Under the pieces are notes generated by a model. It did no database searches and was not told where the DNA came from. It was given only the letters and a program-made list of their open reading frames with translations. Shown in pieces: positions 27,079 through 34,627 of a stretch of DNA of 34,627 nucleotides (position 1 is the stretch's first letter; every line of letters starts with the position of its first letter). The position numbers were made by a program, and so were the translations under genes. Location of the stretch: contig CAMBFI010000024.1 of the NCBI GenBank assembly GCA_945865935.1, forward strand, positions 1 to 34,627. Reading direction: 5' to 3'. The stretch is from Bordetella parapertussis. GTDB taxonomy: Bacteria > Pseudomonadota > Gammaproteobacteria > Burkholderiales > Burkholderiaceae_B.

Positions 27079-27456
27079 ATGAACCTAATCGCTATTCTTG
27101 AGCAAGAAGAAATTGCTCGCCTCACTGGCGGCAAGCCCCATCCACAATTTGGACCTGGTGACACCCTCATCGTGAGCGTCAACGTTGTCGAAGGCGCACG
27201 TAAGCGTGCACAGGCATTCGAAGGTGTGGTCATTGCACGTCGCAATCGTGGTTTGAATTCAGCATTCACTGTTCGCAAAATTTCTTCTGGCGAAGCAGTC
27301 GAGCGTACATTCCAACTGTACTCACCGCAAATCGCAAGCATTGAAGTCAAGCGTCGTGGCGACGTGCGCCGCGCCAAGCTTTACTACTTGCGTGATCGCT
27401 CTGGCAAGTCGGCTCGTATTAAAGAGAAGCTTGTCCGTAAAACTGTTGCAGCCTAA
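27079..27456 (+). CDS. rplS: 50S ribosomal protein L19
   Basis: Large-subunit protein at the 30S/50S interface, 125 aa (family 115-130). It starts [47 protein letters not shown], split in the family into GDTV...V and the RxQ.FEG.VI motif, and [25 protein letters not shown] complete the diagnostic segments. GGAG lies about 8 bases before the ATG. In most proteobacteria rplS ends the rpsP-rimM-trmD-rplS operon; here the upstream neighbour is a divergent transporter, so it must have its own promoter. A very strong terminator follows. Confidence 0.98.
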   Translation: MNLIAILEQEEIARLTGGKPHPQFGPGDTLIVSVNVVEGARKRAQAFEGVVIARRNRGLNSAFTVRKISSGEAVERTFQLYSPQIASIEVKRRGDVRRAKLYYLRDRSGKSARIKEKLVRKTVAA

Positions 27457-27468
27457 CACTGCAACGCA

Positions 27469-27500
27469 AATTAAAAAGCACCTTCGGGTGCTTTTTAATT
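27469..27500 (+). terminator. Intrinsic terminator after rplS
   Basis: Perfect 14-bp stem AATTAAAAAGCACC (27469-27482) and GGTGCTTTTTAATT (27487-27500) around a TTCG tetraloop. A-rich and T-rich arms make it potentially active in both directions. Confidence 0.96.
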
Positions 27501-27533
27501 TTCCAGTCTTATCCTTACGCTTAATAGGCGCTT

Positions 27534-28271
27534 ATGGCTGCTGATAAACCTGACGCATTACGTCCACGACGCGCCCCGGTTCGTCCATCGTTTGATCCGA
27601 TGGCGCAGCCTTGGGCTCCATCGGTACTGCCGTTCGGGTCCGTGCCCGAAAAGTTTCTCACTCCCGAATGGATTAAGCAGGTATTGGCTGGCTCTATCCA
27701 ACGGCCTTTAAATATTCCTGATGAGTCTCTGCGCAGAGCGCCGGGTCGTGAAGGCACGCCCGTTGAGGCCGCCGTGCTTGTGCCTATTGTGATGCGCCCC
27801 GATGGTATGACGGTCCTGTTGACCCAGCGCACGGCGCATTTGAATGACCATGCCGGACAAATCAGTTTTCCCGGCGGGCGCGTTGAGACAAGTGATAAAG
27901 ATGTGCGTGCAACGGCCTTACGTGAGACCGAGGAAGAGACGGGCTTATCGCGAACGTTTGTTGAGTGTTTGGGTGGCTTGCCGCGCTACATCACGGGGAC
28001 AGGCTTCTCTGTCAGTCCAGTGACGGCCTTGGTGCAACCGGGTTTTACGCTCAGTCCTGATGCGTTTGAGGTGGCAGAAGTGTTTGAAGTGCCTCTGCGC
28101 TTTCTGACTAACACATCAAACTATCGGTTTCATCAGGTCAAGCTCGCTGATGGCGCCTTACGACAATACTACTCGGTGCCCTGGAACCAATTTTTTATTT
28201 GGGGTGCGACGGCAGCCATGCTGTTGGGGATGTGCCAGATCTTATCGGAAGCAGCTGAAGCGCAAACGTAG
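27534..28271 (+). CDS. Nudix hydrolase, CoA pyrophosphatase type
   Basis: 245 aa. Residues about 76-240 are a Nudix domain. The NuCoA signature (LLTQRTAHLNDHAG...FPGG, 95-115) lies directly before the Nudix box, whose core RETEEETGL is at 130-138 with the metal-binding glutamates. Proteins of this type hydrolyse CoA to 3',5'-ADP and 4'-phosphopantetheine. The first 70 residues are proline/arginine-rich and not part of the catalytic fold. It starts 34 bases after the rplS terminator and converges on rsgA. The true substrate may be CoA, acyl-CoA or oxidised CoA. Confidence 0.87.
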   Translation: MAADKPDALRPRRAPVRPSFDPMAQPWAPSVLPFGSVPEKFLTPEWIKQVLAGSIQRPLNIPDESLRRAPGREGTPVEAAVLVPIVMRPDGMTVLLTQRTAHLNDHAGQISFPGGRVETSDKDVRATALRETEEETGLSRTFVECLGGLPRYITGTGFSVSPVTALVQPGFTLSPDAFEVAEVFEVPLRFLTNTSNYRFHQVKLADGALRQYYSVPWNQFFIWGATAAMLLGMCQILSEAAEAQT

Positions 28272-28300
28272 TGTGACACCACAACTCGCATCACAGAAAG

Positions 28301-29200
28301 CTAATAGCTCTCATGCGCTGTTTTAGCGTCTAACAGACGAACATACAGGGCGTGTCGTGCGGCATCGATTTCCTGCCGCCCAAGTGCCGCGAGCACGCCA
28401 CAACCTGGTTCGTGTTGATGCGTGCAGTTATAAAACCTGCATTGTGCAATGTGCTCGGTGAACTCAGGAAATCCGCGCTCGATGTCTTCACGGCTAAGGT
28501 GCAGAAGCCCAAAGCCTTGAAACCCCGGTGAGTCAATTAAATCTCCACCCTGATCAGGCAAGTGATAGAGCCTCGTGCTTGTAGTGGTGTGTCGGCCCGC
28601 GCCCAGGGCGACCGAGTGTGTTTGCGTTGCGGCCAGCGCAAGTGGCACTAAGGTGTTGAGCAAGGTTGATTTACCCATCGCACTTTGTCCGAGAAGTAAC
28701 GAGGTTTTTTCGCGCAGTAAAGGCAAAACAACCTCGTTCACGCTATCTGGATCTCGCGCGCACAACTCGAGCACTTCAACCCCTAGCTTGCGAAAGGGGG
28801 CGAGTTTTGCTTGAGCCGCGGGCAGTCCCGCGGCGAGATCAACCTTGTTGAGCAAAATGACGGGAGTGATGTCGGCTGACCAGGCGCCAGCCAGCGCACG
28901 ACCGAGTAAGTCATCTGAAAACGCGGGCTCAACTGCAATCACAATGAGCAGTTGGTCCACATTTGCGGCGAACTGCTTGCTGCGCGTCTCGTCGGAGCGA
29001 AACAAAAGATTTTTACGCGGCTGGATCGACTCTAGTGCTCCCTCCTCTTGTCCTTGTCGCGTGATCTCGACATAGTCGCCCACCGCAGCTTCATTTTTTT
29101 TTCCTCGCGGATAACACTTTAGTAAGGTTTGATCCGCGAGCTCTACGGTGTAGTGGCGCCCGTGCGCCGCAATCACTCGTCCCTGTACGCGCAGGCTCAT
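28301..29200 (-). CDS. rsgA: Ribosome small-subunit biogenesis GTPase RsgA
   Basis: Circularly permuted GTPase of 299 aa that checks late 30S maturation. Order of parts: N-terminal OB fold (1-65), G4 NKVD at 118-121, G1 GQSAMGKST at 171-179, G3 DSPGF at 223-227, then a zinc knuckle with C254, C259, H261 and C267. The G4-before-G1 order is what defines the YjeQ/RsgA family. The start overlaps the stop of the M48 protease gene as ATGA (29197-29200), so the pair is co-translated. Confidence 0.96.
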   Translation of the reverse strand: MSLRVQGRVIAAHGRHYTVELADQTLLKCYPRGKKNEAAVGDYVEITRQGQEEGALESIQPRKNLLFRSDETRSKQFAANVDQLLIVIAVEPAFSDDLLGRALAGAWSADITPVILLNKVDLAAGLPAAQAKLAPFRKLGVEVLELCARDPDSVNEVVLPLLREKTSLLLGQSAMGKSTLLNTLVPLALAATQTHSVALGAGRHTTTSTRLYHLPDQGGDLIDSPGFQGFGLLHLSREDIERGFPEFTEHIAQCRFYNCTHQHEPGCGVLAALGRQEIDAARHALYVRLLDAKTAHESY

Positions 29201-30441
29201 GCGGTCATCAAGCGCTGAATACGAATCGCGGCGGGCGGATGACTGTCGTAAAAAGCAGAGTGCACAGGATCTGGCGTGAGCGTTGATGCGTTGTCGTCCA
29301 TCAGTTTCACCAATGCGTTGACGAGCTCGTCTGCCGAGCTTTGGTCTCGGGCAAAACGATCTGCCTGAAACTCATCGCGACGCGAGAGCCAGCTTTTGAG
29401 TGGAGTCAGCCCAAAGGTAAAAATAGGGACAACCAAGAAAAACAAAAGCAAGGCCATTGCGTCGTTGCGCCCACCCATTTGGGGCGTGACCCCTAGGTCT
29501 GTGTAAAACCAACTCTGTGTCGCAAGCCAGCCTAGTAAGGCAAAAAAGATGAGCGATCCGATAAACATGGTGATCATGCGTTTTAGGATATGCCGATGTT
29601 TGAAGTGACCGAGCTCGTGCGCGAGTACTGCGATGATTTCGTTCGGCGTTAAGCGAGCCAGCAAAGTGTCAAAGAAGACGATTCGGCGTGCGCGACCAAA
29701 TCCAGTGAAATACGCATTGCCGTGCGCCGAGCGCTTGGAGCCATCCATGACAAACAAGCCACTCAGGGTGAACCCACAGCGGTTGGCAAGTTCTTGGATT
29801 CGTTCGGCTAGTACAAGGTCGTCGAGGGGAGTGAACTTGTTAAATACTGGCGCGATCCATGTTGGGTAAATAAATGCGAGCAGAAGTGAGAAGCTAGACC
29901 AAAGTGCCCATGCCCAGAACCACCAAAGACTGCCGGCTTCGGCCATGAGCCACAGCACGGCGGCAATGAGAGGAATACCTAAGAGAGCGCCTAGCAAGGT
30001 CTCTTTAATCGTGTCGCCGACAAACATTTTTAGTGTCATGCGATTAAAACCAAAGTGGGCTTCAAGTTTAAATTGTCGATACAGCGCGAAGGGCATACCA
30101 AGGACGCCTAAGAACGCCATGACAGCAACGATCAGAAGCACTTGGCGCAGCAAATTATGCGAGGTCACACTGCTCGTTAAGGTGTCGATATATTGCAGGC
30201 CGCCAAGTAAAGTCAAACCGATGAGTATGGCAGCATCAAATAGCCTTTCGAAGATGCTCAGTCTGACCTTGGCGACGGTGTAGTCGGCGGCACGCTGATG
30301 GCTAGCCAGCCCGATTTTGGAGGCGAACTCTTTGGGAACGTCATTGCGATGCGTCATAACATGCCTAATTTGGCGGGAAGACAGCCAAATTCGGACGCCC
30401 AACATGCCAAGCAATAACACTACAAAAATAATAGTAAGCAT
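29197..30441 (-). CDS. M48-family membrane metalloprotease, Ste24 endopeptidase type
   Basis: 414 aa. Zinc protease with HELGH at 275-279 in IIAVLAHELGHFKHRH; the third zinc ligand is the glutamate of SRRDEFQADRFA. Several transmembrane helices are visible, at about 2-20, 65-85, 100-120, 150-170, 172-195 and 290-310. The N-terminal Peptidase_M48_N region (MTHRNDVPKEFASKIGL onward) and the length separate Ste24-type proteins from the shorter HtpX. Bacterial members are thought to take part in membrane protein quality control. It is divergent from orn with 58 bases between the starts and coupled to rsgA. Confidence 0.9.
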   Translation of the reverse strand: MLTIIFVVLLLGMLGVRIWLSSRQIRHVMTHRNDVPKEFASKIGLASHQRAADYTVAKVRLSIFERLFDAAILIGLTLLGGLQYIDTLTSSVTSHNLLRQVLLIVAVMAFLGVLGMPFALYRQFKLEAHFGFNRMTLKMFVGDTIKETLLGALLGIPLIAAVLWLMAEAGSLWWFWAWALWSSFSLLLAFIYPTWIAPVFNKFTPLDDLVLAERIQELANRCGFTLSGLFVMDGSKRSAHGNAYFTGFGRARRIVFFDTLLARLTPNEIIAVLAHELGHFKHRHILKRMITMFIGSLIFFALLGWLATQSWFYTDLGVTPQMGGRNDAMALLLFFLVVPIFTFGLTPLKSWLSRRDEFQADRFARDQSSADELVNALVKLMDDNASTLTPDPVHSAFYDSHPPAAIRIQRLMTA

Positions 30442-30499
30442 GTGACCTCGTTGCCTTGAGACAGCATATGAGAAAATCGTGGTTTAACTGGATGATTAT

Positions 30500-31090
30500 A
30501 TGACTAAGACCCCCCCGAAACGCGCAACCCCAGCAGCCATAAAGACCGTACCCAACGAATTCCGTTTGGTGTGGCTCGATATGGAGATGACGGGACTGGA
30601 TCCCGAAAAGGAGCGCATCATCGAGGTGGCGGTGGTGGTCACTGAACCTGATCTCACCATTGTTGCCGAGGGGCCGGTGCTCGTGATTCATCAGCCCGAT
30701 AGTTTGTTGGACGCGATGGATAGCTGGAACCGTTCGACTCACACCAAGAGTGGCTTGACCGCGAAAGTCAAGACTTCCACCCTGACAGAAGACCAGGCGC
30801 AGGATGAACTGATCGCCTTTTTGTCTCAGTATGTGCCGGCGGGTAAGTCACCTTTATGCGGCAATACCGTCAGCCAAGATCGTCGGTTTATGTTCAAGTA
30901 CATGCCCAAACTAGAACAGTTTTTTCATTACCGTACGGTCGATGTGAGTACGCTAAAAGAGCTTGCTCGACGCTGGAAGCCTGAGCTGCTGAAGGGCTTT
31001 GAAAAGCGCAGTAAGCATGAAGCACTGGCTGATATCTATGAATCAATCGACGAGCTGAAATACTATCGCGACGTATTCATTAAACTTTAG
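30500..31090 (+). CDS. orn: Oligoribonuclease
   Basis: 3'-5' exonuclease of the DEDDh class that degrades di- to penta-ribonucleotides, including pGpG from c-di-GMP turnover. Length is 196 aa. The first catalytic pair D27/E29 is in [20 protein letters not shown] (quoted to the family limit). [11 protein letters not shown] carries the second Asp, and [12 protein letters not shown] carries the His and the last Asp. A Lys/Pro-rich extension of about 18 residues precedes the usual start of the fold; no later ATG fits, so I keep it. The stop lies 4 bases before the convergent MATE gene. Confidence 0.96.
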   Translation: MTKTPPKRATPAAIKTVPNEFRLVWLDMEMTGLDPEKERIIEVAVVVTEPDLTIVAEGPVLVIHQPDSLLDAMDSWNRSTHTKSGLTAKVKTSTLTEDQAQDELIAFLSQYVPAGKSPLCGNTVSQDRRFMFKYMPKLEQFFHYRTVDVSTLKELARRWKPELLKGFEKRSKHEALADIYESIDELKYYRDVFIKL

Positions 31091-31094
31091 GCCC

Positions 31095-32492
31095 TTAGTA
31101 TTTGTGCCGAATAATGTAGCGGTACCAGCTGTGTAACAAGATGGCTGAGGTGCTTAGACCCACGGTCGCCATGAGCCACATGCTACCTGCGCCGACTGGT
31201 GATCCGGCTAAGAGCTGATTACGCAAAGGTTCAATCAAGCCTTTACCCGGACCAAAGCCTAGCCACCAGCCCCCAAACAATCCAATTGTCATCAGAGCCA
31301 CGATTTGTAAAAGCAGGGGCACAACGGCAACCTTGTGTGCGCGCAATAAGTAGCTATTGATACATTGCATCGCGTCGACGATATGGAAGAACGGTAGGAG
31401 CGCTAACAGAGATAGTGCCACAGCAGCAACCGCCAGATCGCTGGTGTAGGTCGCCACGATCATGTCTCGACCAAAATATAGAAAGCAGGCTGTGATCATT
31501 GCACCACACAAGCCCACCACCAAACCCACCATGCTGGTCCGATGGGCTTGCTGCAACTGTCTCGCACCGATTGCTTGGGCGGTGAGGGCGGCAGTGGCTA
31601 CTCCGATCGACATCGGCATCATGTAAGCGAGTGCGGCTAAGTTTGCGGTGATTTGATGGCCGCCAATGACAGCGGTGCCTTCCTGTGCGACGAGCAAGGC
31701 CATAAAGGTAAAGGCACACACCTCGACCAGGTAGGAGCCGCCCATCGGGATTCCCAGACGCAAAATGCTCCATAACGCCTTCATGTCTGGCGCACCGAGT
31801 TTCAGTCCGAACTGTTTGTAGAACGGGGTGTGATAAATAAACCAGAGGCCGATACCAAGGTTGATCCACATGACGATGGCAGAGGAAATGCCTGCGCCTG
31901 TCGCGCCAAGCGCCGGCATACCCCAGTTGCCAAATATCAGTAACCAGTTAAGAAAGATTTTTAATACGATGCCAATTAAGTTAATCGCCATAATCAGCTT
32001 AGGGCGAGAGACGGCGTTAGCGAGCGCATAGACCGTACGGAACATCAGAGCGGCAGGCAGGGCAAAGGTAAGCGCCTGCAGATAACTCTTCATGCCCGCG
32101 CGCACGGCAGGATCAACGTCGCCTGAGTACGATAGCCAGACATCCGGAAACATCATCACCGCGCCACCCACGACCGAGAGTACGAGAGCGACCCAGACGC
32201 CTTGACCCCAAATGTGTCCTACCCGGTCGAGCTCTCCTGCGCCAACGTGTTGAGCTTGAATAGGGATCAGTGCGTGCATGACGCCCATCAGTCCAACAAA
32301 CACGGTGATGTAGATAGAGATGGACAGTGCCATGATGGCCAGATCTACGGATCCGGCATGGCCTGTCATGGCAGTATCCAGTACACCAAAGGCCATGCTG
32401 GCCCATTGACTAATCAAGACGGGCCATGATTGCTTGAGGATTGCTCTAAGGGTTTCGCGGACCGAACGAGGTGTCGTGTCTACTATGCTCAT
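31095..32492 (-). CDS. MATE-family multidrug / metabolite exporter
   Basis: 465 aa with about twelve transmembrane helices in two MatE halves. Typical elements are SWPVLISQWASMAFGVLDTAM at the first helix (quoted in parts in the family), GADSVDLA-like AGSVDLAIMALS, and MPMSIGVATAALTAQAIGA in the second half. The start is the ATG overlapping the stop of the glycosyltransferase gene (ATGA at 32489-32492); the reading frame continues 21 codons upstream inside that gene and is discarded. MATE proteins use proton or sodium gradients to export cations, drugs or lipid-linked intermediates. Coupling to a PMT-like enzyme hints at envelope chemistry, but this is inference. Confidence 0.88.
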   Translation of the reverse strand: MSIVDTTPRSVRETLRAILKQSWPVLISQWASMAFGVLDTAMTGHAGSVDLAIMALSISIYITVFVGLMGVMHALIPIQAQHVGAGELDRVGHIWGQGVWVALVLSVVGGAVMMFPDVWLSYSGDVDPAVRAGMKSYLQALTFALPAALMFRTVYALANAVSRPKLIMAINLIGIVLKIFLNWLLIFGNWGMPALGATGAGISSAIVMWINLGIGLWFIYHTPFYKQFGLKLGAPDMKALWSILRLGIPMGGSYLVEVCAFTFMALLVAQEGTAVIGGHQITANLAALAYMMPMSIGVATAALTAQAIGARQLQQAHRTSMVGLVVGLCGAMITACFLYFGRDMIVATYTSDLAVAAVALSLLALLPFFHIVDAMQCINSYLLRAHKVAVVPLLLQIVALMTIGLFGGWWLGFGPGKGLIEPLRNQLLAGSPVGAGSMWLMATVGLSTSAILLHSWYRYIIRHKY

Positions 32493-34192
32493 TTGACGGG
32501 CACGCGCAAGAGTCGATAACGATCGAAACGGTCGGCGCCACGCGAACCAAGCCATAAGACGTCTGCATTATCGCTATAGCCTGCGAGGCCTTCCGCTAGT
32601 TTTTTGCGCGTCGTCTGCTGTAGAACGAACGGACACTGGGTATCGAAGGTGATCTGTATATTGTCGAAGACATAAAGTGATGCTTGAGGGCCCAAGCTCA
32701 CACCTTGCGAGCGTAGGCAGGCGATCTGCCCAGGCGTGTTTGAAAGGGTCGTCAAGACCTGTTTGATTTCTGCTGACATGGGTCGGTAGCTGCGCACATA
32801 GTCGACCGCAGGCATCCAAAGCAAGACCAGTAATACCCATGTGATGGTCACACCACTGGCGCAAAGCATGGAGCCGCGCCACAACACAGTTGGATTCCAT
32901 CTTAGGCGCCAGATGACGAGACCCACCCAGCACAGCGTGGCGAAAACCGCCGCAAGGACTGACCACCACGCGATATGCGGTTCGTAGCCCGTCGTAAGTC
33001 GGGCGATGTTGAGTGAAATTTGTTTGGGCACCTTGAAGTGCAAGGCAGCCCACCCGCCCCAGACGCATAGGACGGTTACAGAGAAACACATGAGTGCGAA
33101 CCAGTCGAGTGTGTTGATCACGCCTCGTCGCATGGTGGGCAGTGCGAATGCGGCCAACACCGCGAGAGGGGCTGCGAACAGCATGTACTCAGGCTCGCCT
33201 GAGTTTGTCAGCACGGGTAGGGTGAAGAGAACGCCCAAGACGACGGCAAGAGGAACCCAGATGTGTGGGGCAGTGACCCAGCGGCGCCATTGCCAGATTG
33301 CAAGGCATGCGAGTGGCCAGATAGGCCATAGAAACCAGGGGAGGTCGCGTAAGGGACGCAAAGCGGTTTCGTAATCCGGTACACCAAAATGTGCGGCGTT
33401 CCAGTGCGACCAGGCGGTGAACCATGTCGGGTGTAACCGTTGGGTGGGCACCCACCAAAACAGGATGAGCACGCTGGCAAGCGCCACGGCACCCACCACC
33501 CATTTTCGGTGCGGCCATAAGCCACTGCGGGGGTGTAAGGCAAACAGAACGGCAAGAAGAACCGGAATAACGCCTGGCCATGCCCGCGTTAGAAAGCAAC
33601 CCGCAAGGGCAATCGCGAGGCAGGAGGCACCCATTTTGGGTTTGTCCAGCATGCGCGCCAAAGAATAAAACACGAGAGCTTGGAAGGCCACATTGGCCGG
33701 CACGACCGAGGTTTCATGCAAGCGTTGCAAAATACCAATCGTCGCCAGCCACAATAGCGTGGCTGTGTCGGCGAGGAGCCTGCCGTAGTCCTTGACGGTG
33801 GGTTCACCACCAAAGGGGAGAGGCAAGGGTTGTGCTTCAGTCCGGCGCCCCAGCAGATAGGTGCCATACCAAATGGAAGTCATTGTGAGACTGAACCACA
33901 GCACGTTGACAACACGCGATGCGGAAATCTCGCCTAACAAAGGGCCTAAAACGTAGATGAAGAACGCACCAACCCAACTAACGAGTGGCCCGTCTTGGGG
34001 TAGATCTAGTGCGCCGACATGCGCAACGAGCCAGCCGGCTCCATCACCCCGCAGGGCGGAGATCATGGTGGCTAGGCTCAGTACGTCATCTGTTTTCCAG
34101 GGGTCGCGACCAAACAATCCTGCGACGATGTACGCCGCTGCTAAAGCAAATAGCACCAACCTGGGCAACTTTAATGTTGCCGGAGCGGTCAT
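32489..34192 (-). CDS. ArnT/PMT-like integral membrane glycosyltransferase (GT83 type)
   Basis: 567 aa from ATG 34192; a GTG at 34225 (578 aa) is the alternative and has no better ribosome binding site. A dozen or so transmembrane helices are visible. The first periplasmic loop contains GRDPWKTDDVLS, in the position of the PMT/ArnT catalytic acidic residue. A soluble C-terminal segment of about 90 residues ends the protein (LRSQGVSLGPQASLYVFDNI... to VPVK). Such enzymes transfer sugars from polyprenyl phosphate to lipid A, LPS or proteins on the periplasmic side. Donor and acceptor cannot be told from sequence. It is translationally coupled to the MATE gene. Confidence 0.8.
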   Translation of the reverse strand: MTAPATLKLPRLVLFALAAAYIVAGLFGRDPWKTDDVLSLATMISALRGDGAGWLVAHVGALDLPQDGPLVSWVGAFFIYVLGPLLGEISASRVVNVLWFSLTMTSIWYGTYLLGRRTEAQPLPLPFGGEPTVKDYGRLLADTATLLWLATIGILQRLHETSVVPANVAFQALVFYSLARMLDKPKMGASCLAIALAGCFLTRAWPGVIPVLLAVLFALHPRSGLWPHRKWVVGAVALASVLILFWWVPTQRLHPTWFTAWSHWNAAHFGVPDYETALRPLRDLPWFLWPIWPLACLAIWQWRRWVTAPHIWVPLAVVLGVLFTLPVLTNSGEPEYMLFAAPLAVLAAFALPTMRRGVINTLDWFALMCFSVTVLCVWGGWAALHFKVPKQISLNIARLTTGYEPHIAWWSVLAAVFATLCWVGLVIWRLRWNPTVLWRGSMLCASGVTITWVLLVLLWMPAVDYVRSYRPMSAEIKQVLTTLSNTPGQIACLRSQGVSLGPQASLYVFDNIQITFDTQCPFVLQQTTRKKLAEGLAGYSDNADVLWLGSRGADRFDRYRLLRVPVK

Positions 34193-34265
34193 TCGTGCGG
34201 GAGTAGATCGACTTAGGGGTGACACGCTTTAACAATAACCTGTGCTTAAAGACCGGGGAAGCGAT

Positions 34266-34289
34266 AAAAAAAGGCAGCCAACGGCTGCC
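34266..34289 (-). terminator. Intrinsic terminator of rpmE2
   Basis: In the minus direction GGCAGCC (34289-34283), loop GTT, GGCTGCC (34279-34273), then seven T. It lies 34 bases after the rpmE2 stop and insulates it from the glycosyltransferase gene. Confidence 0.92.
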
Positions 34290-34322
34290 TCGGTTCGCGC
34301 GAGATGATCTTGGAGGATCAAA

Positions 34323-34589
34323 TCAGGCGGAGGCCTTTTTAGCACCGCTCGTACGTGCGAAACGCGCGCGGAATTTCTCGACCCGACCGGTTTCAACGAT
34401 ACGCGTTTGAGCGCCCGTGTAAAACGGATGCGATTCGGATGTCACGTCGCATTTGAAGAGAGGGTAGCTCTTGCCATCAATTTCGATCTTCTCACGGCTG
34501 TTGAGCGTAGAACGTGTCACAAACTTGTTGCCAGTTTGTAGGTCGACGAACACGACGTCGCGGTATTCTGGGTGGATGCCATCTTTCAT
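34323..34589 (-). CDS. rpmE2: 50S ribosomal protein L31, type B
   Basis: 88 aa. MKDGIHPEYRDVVFVDLQTG and the SESHPFYTGAQ segment are typical of L31. The paired CxxC/C zinc ligands of type A are absent; only one Cys, in LFKCDVTSESHPF, remains, which marks the zinc-independent type B form. The basic tail (RVEKFRARFARTSGAKKASA) is normal for this group. AAGGA lies about 8 bases before the ATG. It has its own terminator. In many bacteria the type B paralogue is Zur-controlled, but in Alcaligenaceae it may be the only L31; no Zur box can be judged in the 38 bases left. Confidence 0.95.
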   Translation of the reverse strand: MKDGIHPEYRDVVFVDLQTGNKFVTRSTLNSREKIEIDGKSYPLFKCDVTSESHPFYTGAQTRIVETGRVEKFRARFARTSGAKKASA

Positions 34590-34627
34590 TGGAAGTCCTT
34601 AGGTTTGGGCGGGTCGCCAGCCAACAT

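Noticed and set aside
1-34627. CRISPR arrays, insertion sequences, prophage genes, tRNA or rRNA genes
   Set aside because: No regularly spaced repeats, transposase or integrase motifs, tRNA cloverleaf with CCA end or rRNA sequence could be recognised; the window reads as continuous core genome.

Overview
The window looks like a core chromosomal segment of a betaproteobacterium, most likely Burkholderiales, family Alcaligenaceae (Bordetella/Achromobacter/Advenella-like). Three things point there. A partial tmRNA at the left edge encodes the tag ANDERFALAA. The gene order is gyrA-serC-pheA-hisC-tyrA-aroA-cmk-rpsA-ihfB-lapA-lapB-hldA-hldD. The heptose-7-phosphate kinase is a stand-alone protein. 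By eye the base composition is moderate and even, and I see no insertion sequence, prophage, tRNA, rRNA or CRISPR array. The family assignment is inference from gene order and protein character.

Layout. 1-2406 (minus strand): 5' part of ssrA (tmRNA), gph, ubiG, and an OmpA-type lipid-independent outer-membrane protein with its own promoter and terminator. 2407-2867: a 461-base non-coding divergent region. 2868-13902 (plus): a long, tightly packed mixed-function supraoperon that joins DNA gyrase A, serine/aromatic amino acid biosynthesis (serC, pheA, hisC, tyrA, aroA), CMP kinase, ribosomal protein S1 and IHF-beta. Several junctions are ATGA overlaps, and it ends in an intrinsic terminator. 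13974-17480 (plus): lapA, lapB, hldA, hldD, a lipopolysaccharide assembly and inner-core heptose block. 17601-19068: a ComEA-like DNA-binding protein and cysM. 19080-20222 (minus): mltB-type lytic transglycosylase.

20365-23951 (plus): etfB-etfA with a terminator, then a DmdC-type acyl-CoA dehydrogenase whose electrons probably go to that ETF. 23967-25598 (minus): an unassigned thiamine-diphosphate enzyme. 25599-25935: the most unusual piece. Three CTGT-N8-ACAR dyads sit at exact 18-bp steps (LexA/SOS-box-like) and overlap a good promoter. Downstream is an overlooked 52-codon single-transmembrane protein with a perfect Shine-Dalgarno. A 17-bp tandem duplication covers its stop codon. 25986-26858 (minus): EamA transporter.

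27079-28271 (plus): rplS, separated here from the usual rpsP-rimM-trmD neighbours, then a CoA-pyrophosphatase-type Nudix hydrolase. 28301-30441 (minus): Ste24-type M48 protease and rsgA. 30500-31090 (plus): orn. 31095-34192 (minus): ArnT/PMT-like membrane glycosyltransferase coupled to a MATE exporter. 34323-34589 (minus): type-B ribosomal protein L31 (rpmE2) with its terminator.

Most of the window is housekeeping. The best candidate for something undescribed is the small membrane protein behind the triple LexA-like operator at 25695-25935.
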